Shown: in pieces, positions 8,739 through 16,600 of the stretch | Layout of the letters: every line of letters starts with the position of its first letter | How positions within the stretch are numbered: position 1 is the stretch's first letter | Assembly (NCBI GenBank): GCA_036276235.1 | Contig: DATBDZ010000013.1 | Coordinates: forward strand, 1-20,875 | Direction of reading: 5' to 3' | DNA from: JANWHF01 sp036276235 | GTDB taxonomy: Bacteria; Planctomycetota; Phycisphaerae; Tepidisphaerales; Tepidisphaeraceae | Length of the DNA stretch: 20,875 nt | Program-made: the position numbers and the translations under genes | Notes under the pieces: generated by a model | Seen by the model: the letters and a program-made list of their open reading frames with translations, nothing else | Told to the model about the DNA's origin: nothing | Databases searched by the model: none

Positions 8739-8809
8739 TGTCGTGTCACGCGCAGTGACGAAGCCGCGAAGACCTTTTGAATGTGGTGCGTGCGTCGACG
8801 CCGCTCATT

Positions 8810-8910
8810 GCGCCAAGAGGCCAAGACGCCAAGAAGATTTCAGATCATCTCCTGGGCTGCGAGTTCTCGAGCAATTCATTTGCATTCTTGGCGTCTTGGC
8901 GTCTTGGCGC
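8810..8910. repeat. GCCAAGA-type inverted repeat
   Basis: The left arm 8810-8835 (GCGCCAAGA, GGCCAAGAC, GCCAAGAA) and the right arm 8885-8910 are complementary at 25 of 26 positions. Each arm consists of about three 9-bp units (CCAAGACG type). The 49-nt loop has no clear structure. Downstream, 8911-9042 holds only scattered CGAAG/CGAAT words and no gene. Confidence 0.85.
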
Positions 8911-9042
8911 TTTTCTGCTCCGGCGCCGTCGGATTCAATTCCGAATGACAAGGGAATTGTCGCACGAAGTGACCAAGCGAAATCGAGCAATCACTTCGTA
9001 TCTTCGTTTCTTAGCGTGACAATGAATTCAAAACTGACCCCC

Positions 9043-10206
9043 CTACTCAGGGGCGGGCAGATTCGCGATGAATTCCGAGAGTTGTTTGGCGGAAGGACTC
9101 TCGGCGGTGCGGACGTAGTAGCCGCTGGTGGCGACGCCGGTGCAGAGGCTTTCTTCGATGCCTAAGCCCAGCACGCGCCCGAGGCAGAAGCCGGCGTTGA
9201 AATGGTCGCCGGCGCCGGTGCTGATCTTTGGCTGCTGCACGAAGGGGCCGGCGAATTTGCCGCTTTCATTTGCAGTCGCGGCGGCAGCGCCGCGGCGGGG
9301 GTGGACGACGACCGTGGCGAGATTCAATCTCTTTCGGATTGAAACGGCAAGCTGCTCGATTGCCGCTTCGGCGCCGGCGGGGATTTCAGCGCCCTTTATC
9401 TCGGCGTCGGCGGGAACTTCCACTCCCATCACCTCGGCGATCGTCGTCGATTCCTTGAGATTCAGGCCGAGCACGATATCCACCTGCTCCTGCATTGCGG
9501 TCAGCAGGTTCATTGCATCGCGGATGTCCTCGGCTTTGCGTTTTTCCGGATCGCACAGATCGACCATGAACATCCGCCGCTTGCCGCCGGACGAGAGGAT
9601 TCCCTCTTCCAGCAGCTTTCGCCAGACGTCCGTGAGATACGGCAGCATGGTCCAGTTAACGAATCCGACGAGCTGCGCATCTTGCACGAGGCTCTTGAGT
9701 TTATCGCGGCCGACGCGGGCGATGAGGTTATCCCAATTCACATCGTTCATGCTCTCGTATTTGCCGAGCATGAGTTTGCCGTCGGAGAATTCCAGGGCAT
9801 CGGTATGCCCCGGCTCGGCGATGCTGATGACCTTCGCGCGCTTCGCGAGCTCCGCGAAAACCGGATGGAGCGTCGGATACCCCAGGCAGCCGATGTAGGT
9901 GACGCTCAGACCGTGAGCCGCCAGCGCGTTTGCCATGATCGGCCCGTTGCCGCCGAGCTTCTGCTGCTTGACGATCAGCTCATAGTTGCTCGATTGGCCG
10001 GCGGCGCGGAGGATTTTGTTGCCGAAGACATCGATCGTCTTCATCGGATCGTATTGATCGACGCTGTGCCGCTTATCGACGACGGCGATGATCTCATCCA
10101 CAAAGCCGTCGATGCCGATGGTCGCTTTTACAGATGACAGCGTGGGCGCGGCGGCGGCGAGCTTCTGGCTGGTGGATTGGCAGATCTGTTGTCGGGACAG
10201 CGGCAT
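9043..10206 (-). CDS. PfkB-family carbohydrate kinase
   Basis: The 387-aa protein belongs to the PfkB/ribokinase superfamily, which phosphorylates sugars or nucleosides with ATP in the cytoplasm. Seen directly: the N-terminal glycine motif QKLGGNGPIMANALAAHG (near 83-99), a Rossmann-like core, and the second signature STGAGDHFNAGF (near 329-340) with GAGD at 331-334, where Asp334 is the expected catalytic base. It is longer than typical ribokinase (about 310), with extra sequence at the N-terminus and around 255-285, where the near-duplicate EVPADAE and EIPAGAE occur. The substrate cannot be deduced. I start at the ATG at 10206 because GGAGAG (10214-10219) lies 7 bases upstream; an ATG at 10257 would add 17 residues without such a site. 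It is the only gene on this strand here, separated from the lipoprotein genes by repeats. Confidence 0.88.
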   Translation of the reverse strand: MPLSRQQICQSTSQKLAAAAPTLSSVKATIGIDGFVDEIIAVVDKRHSVDQYDPMKTIDVFGNKILRAAGQSSNYELIVKQQKLGGNGPIMANALAAHGLSVTYIGCLGYPTLHPVFAELAKRAKVISIAEPGHTDALEFSDGKLMLGKYESMNDVNWDNLIARVGRDKLKSLVQDAQLVGFVNWTMLPYLTDVWRKLLEEGILSSGGKRRMFMVDLCDPEKRKAEDIRDAMNLLTAMQEQVDIVLGLNLKESTTIAEVMGVEVPADAEIKGAEIPAGAEAAIEQLAVSIRKRLNLATVVVHPRRGAAAATANESGKFAGPFVQQPKISTGAGDHFNAGFCLGRVLGLGIEESLCTGVATSGYYVRTAESPSAKQLSEFIANLPAPE

Positions 10207-10288
10207 TGCCGTTCTCTCCAGGTCTATCGATGTGATCAGGTCAAAACGCGTGCGCAATTATTTGCAACACTCCGCGAAAAACGGCGGC

Positions 10289-10386
10289 GGCGGGCAGTGC
10301 CCGCCCTACGGTTACTCGCGACTTCAAAACCGGGCGGGCAGTGCCCGCCCTACTGTTACGTTCTCGTAGGGCGGGCACTGCCCGCC
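10289..10386. repeat. Palindromic dispersed repeats, family A (three units)
   Basis: One direct unit (10289-10309), a second direct unit (10333-10353) and an inverted unit (10366-10386) each carry the same 17-bp palindromic core plus CTAC. The last two make a hairpin with flanking AAACC/GGTTT pairing. It begins within ten bases of the stop of the minus-strand lipoprotein gene. In that orientation the hairpin is followed by GGTTTTG, so it may serve as that operon's terminator. Confidence 0.9.
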
Positions 10387-10392
10387 GGTTTC

Positions 10393-11052
10393 TTATTGCG
10401 CCGCGGGCGTTGTGGCGGGCTGGGTCGGCGCGGGCTCGGTCGATGTAGTTGTTGGCGAAGTCACCGGCTCGGTCGATGCTGCGCCGGCGGCCGGCGGGCG
10501 AGCCGGGGCCTTATATTTCGGCGGCTTGGCATGATAGCCCACCGCGCCGCGGAAGAAATCCCGGAACGCGCCAAACGGCCGTCCCTGATCGGCCAGCGAC
10601 GGAGGATTGCGCGGGGGAGCCGGCTCGGGGGGCATCGGCGGCATCGCGTTGTATGTCGGCGGAAGAACCTGACCGGCGTAGTTGGCCCTCTCCCCCGGAG
10701 GATCCGTCACTAGACGAAACGGATATGTCACCGTTTCCACGCCGAACATCACCGGATCGATCACTGCGTTGGCAAAAAACGTGTCCGTCTCATATCCCTG
10801 ATAATTCCAGCGCGTCGGGTAGGCACCAGTCGTGCCGCTGGCATAATAAGACGAGGATTGATCCCACTGCCGGTGGTCCATCGCCTCGTCGTTAAGAACG
10901 ATCGGCTCGCTGGTCGGCGCCACGGAACCGAACGTTTTTGTGCGCGTGGTGCAGCCGGTGCCGCTGGAGATTAGCAGGCCGCCCAAGAGCAGCAGCGCCG
11001 GCGCGCCCAGCATCGCACGGAGCACCCTCTGGCTAGGGATTAATGAAGTCAT
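10393..11052 (-). CDS. Proline/threonine-rich lipoprotein or secreted protein, unknown function
   Basis: The 219-aa product has a hydrophobic N-terminal stretch (about 13-30) ending SSGTGC, so Cys34 may be a lipidation site, although the lipobox is not canonical. The middle (about 45-120) contains WNYQGYETDTFFANAVIDPVMF and ETVTYPFRLVTDPP, which look like a folded segment. The C-terminal third is low-complexity Pro/Ala/Thr, typical of a periplasmic linker or wall-associated tail. The start codon overlaps the end of the upstream lipoprotein gene by 20 bases, with AAGGA about 5 bases before the ATG, indicating translational coupling. I do not recognise the family. A position next to another lipoprotein suggests a shared envelope role, which is inference. 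Confidence 0.75.
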   Translation of the reverse strand: MTSLIPSQRVLRAMLGAPALLLLGGLLISSGTGCTTRTKTFGSVAPTSEPIVLNDEAMDHRQWDQSSSYYASGTTGAYPTRWNYQGYETDTFFANAVIDPVMFGVETVTYPFRLVTDPPGERANYAGQVLPPTYNAMPPMPPEPAPPRNPPSLADQGRPFGAFRDFFRGAVGYHAKPPKYKAPARPPAAGAASTEPVTSPTTTSTEPAPTQPATTPAAQ

Positions 11053-11275
11053 TCAGATCCTTTGCAAACGCCTTCTGATCGAAGCTGCCGATCCCGCCAC
11101 CGGTAATATCGGTTTGGCTCATGTCCGGCGAATAGCGATACGGATCGCGCATCGCCGCATCCTGGCGGTTATGCATGCTGTCGTTGGCGGAGTTCTCACT
11201 GCATCCGCCGATCACAAGCAGCGATGACGCAACGATCAAGACAAGGCCAATCTGCCGCAACATTGCTGAAACCAT
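11033..11275 (-). CDS. Small lipoprotein, unknown function
   Basis: This is an 80-aa protein with a clear lipoprotein signal: basic MVSAMLRQ, a hydrophobic core LVLIVASSLLV, then the lipobox VIGGC with Cys25. The mature part is short and ends with DITGGGIGSFDQKAFAKDLNDFINP, a compact motif that looks conserved-like but that I cannot assign. The ATG at 11275 is preceded by AAAGG (11281-11285) at 5 bases, better than the in-frame TTG at 11290. It is the first gene of a two-gene operon: its last 20 bases overlap the start of the next gene. The promoter must lie in or near the large inverted repeat at 11356-11653, which separates it from the divergent ThuA-like gene. Confidence 0.8.
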   Translation of the reverse strand: MVSAMLRQIGLVLIVASSLLVIGGCSENSANDSMHNRQDAAMRDPYRYSPDMSQTDITGGGIGSFDQKAFAKDLNDFINP

Positions 11276-11355
11276 ATGGACCTTTCGCAAACGACGGTCC
11301 TCCTGCCTAACGGGTCTTAATCATAACTGATGGCGTTGGTTTAGGAAACGAAGAG

Positions 11356-11653
11356 CGGAAGAATCACCACGGAGGCACGAGGGGCCGATGAAGTCCGAAT
11401 TCCGAATCCCCGAAATCCGAATCAATTCCGAAGTCCGAATGAAGAAATCCGAAAGCAGAAACCACTAAGGATACTAAGAGGAGCACGAAGGGCCACGAAG
11501 AAGAAACAGCCTGATTTGTCTTCGTGGTTCTTCGTGCTCCCTTCGTGCACTTCGTGGTTTTCTTCGTTTCGGAATTTGATCATTCGGATTTGCTTCGGAT
11601 TTCGCGGATTCGGATTTCGGAATTTCGAGCGCGTCTCCGTGGTGATTCTTCGG
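11356..11653. repeat. Large nested inverted repeat between divergent genes
   Basis: The outer arms 11356-11374 and 11635-11653 match at 18 of 19 positions (14 consecutive perfect: GAATCACCACGGAG / CTCCGTGGTGATTC). Inside are opposed CCGAA-rich blocks (11393-11454 and 11568-11627), then a core hairpin GGAGCACGAA (11480-11489) / TTCGTGCTCC (11531-11540) with CCACGAAG (11493-11500) / CTTCGTGG (11520-11527). It fills most of the 426-base gap 11276-11701. Confidence 0.85.
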
Positions 11654-11701
11654 GGCGAACGCCATAGACCGCCCGAGGTACTAATCGTCAACGGAGATGC
11701 A

Positions 11702-12640
11702 ATGCAAATAAAAGTCGTGCTGCTTGCCGCCTGCGGGATGATCGGACTTTGGCCGGCGATTGCCGCGGCACAGCAACTTCCGCCGCCAACTCCGCAGGAA
11801 TTGGCGAAGGTGGCGGCGGCCCTGCCGGCATCCGCCCCCGCCAAGCCGGCCAAGGCGCGCAAGGTGTTGGTTTTCGGACGCACCGCCGTCGGCGCGTTCT
11901 TTGAAAAGGGATACGTTCATAAGACGATCCCCCTTGGCTGCGAAACGATCAAGATGCTGGGGGAAAAGACCGGCGCATTCCAGGCTGTCGTCAGTTATGA
12001 CGCCTCGATGTTCGATGCCGATAAGCTCAAGGAATTCGATGCGATCGTTCTGGTCAGCACGATCAACGATTTTCTGGATGAGCCCAACAACAGGCAGATC
12101 GAAGAAACCCGCAAGCAGGCGTTGCTCAATTTCGTGCGCAATGGCAAAGGCCTGGTCGGGATTCACGCCGCCGCCGACGCTTACTTCAACTGGCCGGAGT
12201 ATGGGCAGATGATGGGCGCGTATTTCTCCCGCCACACGACGGCCCAGGAAAAGGTCGCGATCGTTAATGAAGATCCGCACAACCCGATCAATGCCGCCTT
12301 TGATGGCAAAGGCTTCGACTACGCCGACGAAATCTACCGATTTCTTCCCAAGCCCAAGTATGATGTGAAACAGGCGTATTCACGCGAGAACGTTCGCGTG
12401 CTGCTGAGCGTCGATGTCGCCAAAAACAACAACGAGCCGGCTGGCACCGATCTGCCGATCTCGTGGGTTCATCAATTTGGCAAAGGCCACGTCTTCTACT
12501 GTTCGCTGGGCCACAACGATTACGTCTACTGGGACCCGGCGATCCTCAAGCATTACCTGGCCGGCATTCAATATGCGATCGGCGATTTGAAAGCGGATGA
12601 CACGCCCAGTGCGAAAGAGAAGACCGCGGCGGCGAAGTGA
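11702..12640 (+). CDS. Secreted ThuA-like domain protein
   Basis: The 312-aa protein has a signal peptide (MQIKVVLLAACGMIGLWPAIAAA, 1-23), a Pro/Ala linker (24-50), and a ThuA-like fold (PF06283, a class I glutamine amidotransferase-like domain) from about 53 to 293. Visible family features are KVLVFGR, the conserved GLVGIHAAADAYFNWPEYGQMMGAYFSRH (shown here only to H178), DEIYRF, PISWVHQFGKGHVFY and SLGHNDYVYWDP. ThuA domains are common in planctomycetes and often accompany sugar dehydrogenases; the name comes from trehalose utilisation, but the biochemical activity is mostly undefined. GGAG (11693-11696) lies 5 bases before the ATG at 11702. The reading frame stays open upstream into the repeat, but that part is repeat-derived and not protein. 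No dehydrogenase is adjacent, although one lies 7 kb away. Confidence 0.88.
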   Translation: MQIKVVLLAACGMIGLWPAIAAAQQLPPPTPQELAKVAAALPASAPAKPAKARKVLVFGRTAVGAFFEKGYVHKTIPLGCETIKMLGEKTGAFQAVVSYDASMFDADKLKEFDAIVLVSTINDFLDEPNNRQIEETRKQALLNFVRNGKGLVGIHAAADAYFNWPEYGQMMGAYFSRHTTAQEKVAIVNEDPHNPINAAFDGKGFDYADEIYRFLPKPKYDVKQAYSRENVRVLLSVDVAKNNNEPAGTDLPISWVHQFGKGHVFYCSLGHNDYVYWDPAILKHYLAGIQYAIGDLKADDTPSAKEKTAAAK

Positions 12641-13070
12641 GCGCCCCAATTTAAAAGCCACCAAGGCCGCGCAGTGGGCATCTTACAAATGTTACAGCCG
12701 CGCCTGTGTCACAGGGCCGATACTCATCACGCAACCAATGGCAGTAAACAAACTTATGTCATGACCGAGAGTGCTACACCACGGAACGGTGTAACACCCT
12801 CCGATCCGCGCCGCCGCGACATCTCAACGGGCGGCCGAGCCCCGATTCAAATCGATATTCGGTCAGTGGCAATGTCCTCTTTCGGCAGCCCAGCAAAATG
12901 CGAAAACGGTGCAAATGATGCATCCACATTTCTACATATGAAGTCGTAAATGCATACAGTAAAACGAGTTAAGCAAAATACAATCGGCACCGAATCTTGC
13001 ACCATTTTACCTATTTTGACATGCGTGGTGCGGTGATGTCGCCTACTTGGAGTTAGCGCTAAATCCAGAG
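12641..13070. other. AT-rich gap between convergent genes, no gene recognised
   Basis: This 430-base stretch separates two converging genes and so needs no promoter for either, yet it is long. Bases about 12920-13025 are visibly AT-rich compared with the rest of the window. It holds a small hairpin TACACC (12775-12780) / GGTGTA (12788-12793) and, at 13048-13067, a 20-bp near-palindrome with a perfect TTAGCGCTAA centre. Short open frames on both strands lack ribosome sites and plausible composition. Confidence 0.5.
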
Positions 13071-13613
13071 TCATGATCTGGCGGTTACTGCCCCGCACTC
13101 CGGACATCGATCCGGCGTCGCCCTTAAATCATAGCCGCATTCGAAGCACACGCCCTTGCGTTGCCGGCGAATCACGCGCCTGCCATAGCTCACAAACCGC
13201 CAGACCGGAAGCATGCCGGCTACGAACAGCAGCGGCCAGAACGCCCCCGTAACAACATACTGCGACCCGCGCGGCGGCCCCCATGTAAACCCGAAAAACC
13301 GTATGCGCCTGGGGAACTGATAATCCATCGTGCGGATGACCATCGCTTCATCCGCCGCTCCCTGTGGGCCCGACCAGGGCGTCCAGATCAAGCCCTGTTC
13401 AGGAATGGCGTAGCCCGCGTTGCGGTCTATCTCAATCTCGAAATGTCCGCGCGCGCAATTCACGGTATAGCGGGCGGGCGCTTGAACGTAGTCAAAGCGA
13501 TCGATTCGGCCGTAGCTGCGAACCCAAAGCCAGAGGGTGGCTGCTCCGAGCAGCAGTGAGATTGCCGTCAGGCTGCTCCACGCGATGCGTTGAAGCCGTT
13601 TCACATCGGACAT
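13071..13613 (-). CDS. Membrane protein with C-terminal zinc ribbon
   Basis: The 180-aa protein has one membrane helix near 11-31, a domain of about 90 residues with Trp, Gly and Arg motifs (RSYGRIDRFDY, GLIWTPWSGP, FFGFTWGPPRG), a second helix near 121-143, and a C-terminal zinc ribbon with Cys156, Cys159, Cys170 and Cys173 (CxxCGYDLRATPDRCPxCG). This layout recurs in many planctomycete proteins of unknown function, as I know the family; the ribbon probably faces the cytoplasm. I prefer the ATG at 13613 because family members usually start shortly before the first helix. In-frame alternatives are an ATG at 13667 and a GTG at 13688, the latter only 6 bases after the kinase stop codon. No start has a strong ribosome site. 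The closeness to the kinase suggests joint transcription. Confidence 0.78.
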   Translation of the reverse strand: MSDVKRLQRIAWSSLTAISLLLGAATLWLWVRSYGRIDRFDYVQAPARYTVNCARGHFEIEIDRNAGYAIPEQGLIWTPWSGPQGAADEAMVIRTMDYQFPRRIRFFGFTWGPPRGSQYVVTGAFWPLLFVAGMLPVWRFVSYGRRVIRRQRKGVCFECGYDLRATPDRCPECGAVTARS

Positions 13614-13694
13614 TTTATCAGATGCGGCCAGTCGGATCAGCTTATTAAGTCGAGGTAATGTGAGCATCCGTCGGTTGCCGCGCTCCACCCGGCC

Positions 13695-16600
13695 TCAGGG
13701 CCTCTTTGGAGTACCGAGCATCGCCTCTGCCTCGCGTCTCGCTTGCATGGCAAAGATCCAGTCAACCCAGTTGTGCGGGCCCATGTCCCCCATGCCGGCG
13801 CGCGGGGGAAAGGAGGTGTCGGCGATGTGGTTACCCTTGGCCATGAATTCCCTGGCCTGCGATTCCTGATTCAACTGGTGGTGCGACATGGCCAGGAAGT
13901 AACAGGCAGCGGCGTCGGCGTAGGGTCCGATGTCCGTCTCCAAGCTTTTGGAAAGACAGCCGATCGCGTCGGCCCATTCATTCGCCCGATAGAGTGCCGC
14001 CCCACGCGCCAGATTGTCCCACGGGCCGGAGGGGTGATCGAGCATTTGCAGCAGCAGGTGGGGGTCGACGACCCCGGGACGCAGAACGCAGGCGCGGGCA
14101 AGCCTCTCCCGATTGATGGGATTCGGGTCGGTCGCGAAGAGATGGACGATCTGACGGCAGATCTCGCCGTACGCCTTCTCATTGCCCAGGTGGAACTGGG
14201 CGTAGGCGCCGTTCCAATACCCGTCGTATTTGCCCGGGGCGAACTTCATCGCGGCATCGAAGTCCTCGGCGGCCTCAGGGAAATGGCCATAACGGGCGTA
14301 GTGCAGTCCCCGAGTCAGGAGCCTTTGGGCGTCGTAAGGCGTTTTCTTGAGGTCGTCGGACTTCACCTCCACTTGACGGTCGAAAGATGTGACTGTCGGC
14401 GGAATGCCCGCGACTTGAGCGCTCGCGTCGACAGGTTCGAGGCGGACCCAAAGTTTGAGGGGGCCGTCCACCTGGAAATACTCGATTCGCAAAACATGCT
14501 CGCCGCCGTCGAATGGCACCTCGGCGGCTTCGATCGAGCTGCTCTTGGCGACCCAGGAGTCGATCACCCGCCGGCCGTCGAGGTCGGCCCGCGCCCCGTC
14601 GTCCGAGGCAAGGAGCAGGCGGTATCGCCCCGCAGGCGGGCGCACGCTGGCCGAGGCTACCTCGATGAAACCGGTTGTCGTGAGACCCAGTCCGGTGCCG
14701 GGGCTGGCGGCATCACACAGTGCCAGCGCGTCGTTCGTGCGCTTGGCCGAGGGCGGGCGCAGTTTTTGTTGCTCCCACCCGCGCGGCATCCCCCCTTCTC
14801 CCCCGTAGGTTATATTATCCATGCGGTACAGCGACGCGTCCCAACGCGCGAAGGTGAGCCAGGTGCCGGCGTGGAACGTGCCGTGCTCGGAGGGCGGAGC
14901 ATCCATCGTAAGCGTGTACAGGCCTTCTTCCACCGGCCCCTGCGCCTGGAGCTCCTTAAGCCCGCCTTGGAATACGGGCCGCGTCGGCTGGCCGGGGCCC
15001 GGCCAGCGTTCCAGTTTCAATCGCATCGTGTCCCAGGGGATGACATCCAGGTTGTTGGAAGCATCATTATTGCGCATCAAATACTCGTCCAATGCGCACC
15101 AGACCTGAGAGCGCAGCGCGGCGTTCTTCCATTGCTTCTCGACGCCCATGCCCAGCCGCAGGACAGACGTGCGCCAGCGTTCGGCGATGAGGAAGCCGTC
15201 CATTCCGGCGTCCTTCAGTTTCCCAAGCCCCTGGCCCGTGAGTTCCCGGGCCCGCGCGATGTCGCCCACGTAGGCTTGGGCGTAGGCGAGGCTGAGCAGC
15301 TCCAATCCCGCAGCGCTGCCGGACTTGGAAAAGCCCGCCGCCGACTGGGCCAGGGAAATCCGTTCCCGCATCGCCAGCAGATCGTTGTACTGCTCGGTTT
15401 TGAGCAGCAGTTGTTCATAGGAATGCATGACCGTCAGCGTGTCCGCATGCTTCTCCCCCAGCCTTTTGGAGGTGTCGGCCAGGAGCTCGCTGAGGACATC
15501 CCCGGCTTCTTTGAATTTCTCCTGCTCGCCGAGAACGAGTGCCGCGATCCCCTTATCCGCGACGGAGAACCGTCCCGGCGCCACATCCTTGGATAGCGCG
15601 GACGCCTGCTGCTTGACGTTCTCGGCTTCCTCGGATCTGCCCTGAAGTTCCAGAGCGAGATAGAGGCTCCACAAGCGCTTCGCGTGGGCGGAAGGGTCAT
15701 AGGCGTGTTCCTGGTCCCATTTCAGTCCCTCGCGCGCCAGGGACTCGGCCTTGGATTGGTCCTTGCTGGAATTGATCGACAGGGTCGCCAGGCAGTCGGC
15801 CAGGTCCGCCACGAGGTGGCTGTCGGGCCACTTGGCCTTGACGAGCTCGAAGCTCTTTTCCGCGATTGCCCGCGCATCCTCGCGTTGATTGAGATACATT
15901 AAGACCCAGCACATCTCGAAACGCGTGGCGATCGCGTCCTCGGACTGAGGGTCGAGCTTATCCGACAGGGCGTCGGCGGCGCGGAGGTGGGCCAAGGCCT
16001 CCGCATTTAATCCAAGCCCGGCGTAAGTCGATCCAAGCGTCTGCTCGGCCACCCATTGCAGTTCCGGCTGGTCCTTGAAGCGAACGGGGGCCTGCTTTGC
16101 AGCGGCGTCCAGCAGGTCGACCACCTTCACTTCGCGCCCGTTACCCTTGGTTTTCGGGTCGGCGGCGGCCAAGAGGGATTTCATGAACTCCCCGGCGGCG
16201 GCGGCGCGCTTGCCTTGCCGGTCCGCCTCGCCGCGGGCTTGGGTCACTTGATTGAGCAACTGTTCGGCGCGGCGCCGGCCCTCGGTGGCCTGCTTCTCGG
16301 CGTCGGTGGCGCGTTGCGCTTCTGCGGTGGCGTTGTTGCGTTCCCATTCGACCAGTCGGAGGGCGGCGTGCTCGCGGACGAAGCCGACGCCCGTTCCCAC
16401 GACCCCCAGCAACAAGGCCCCCGATACCAGCGCCGCCGCGGCAACGCCGGCCTTGTGTCGGCGGGCGAATTTCCGCAGGCGGTACGCCATGCCGGCTGGC
16501 CGCGCCAGCACCGGCTCGCTGTCCAGGTGCCGCCGGATATCCAGTGCCAGACTACTGGCGGTTTCGTATCGCCGAGCGCGGTTCTTCTCCAGGCACTTCA

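Noticed and set aside
11516..11701. Upstream extension of the ThuA-like reading frame
   Set aside because: The extra residues come from the inverted repeat (Phe/Arg/Gly-rich), whereas the ATG at 11702 begins a proper signal peptide and has a ribosome site.
12674..12949. 91-codon plus-strand open frame in the AT-rich convergent gap
   Set aside because: It has a GTG start, no ribosome site, and a composition unlike neighbouring proteins.
12847..13107. 86-codon minus-strand frame overlapping the end of the zinc-ribbon gene
   Set aside because: It overlaps the conserved Cys-rich end in another frame and has no start signal or recognisable feature.
13743..15596. 617-codon open frame on the plus strand opposite the kinase gene
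   Set aside because: It is antisense to a kinase with clear domain structure. GC-rich codon bias keeps the opposite frame open, and the translation is Arg/Gly/Pro-rich with no recognisable domain or ribosome site.
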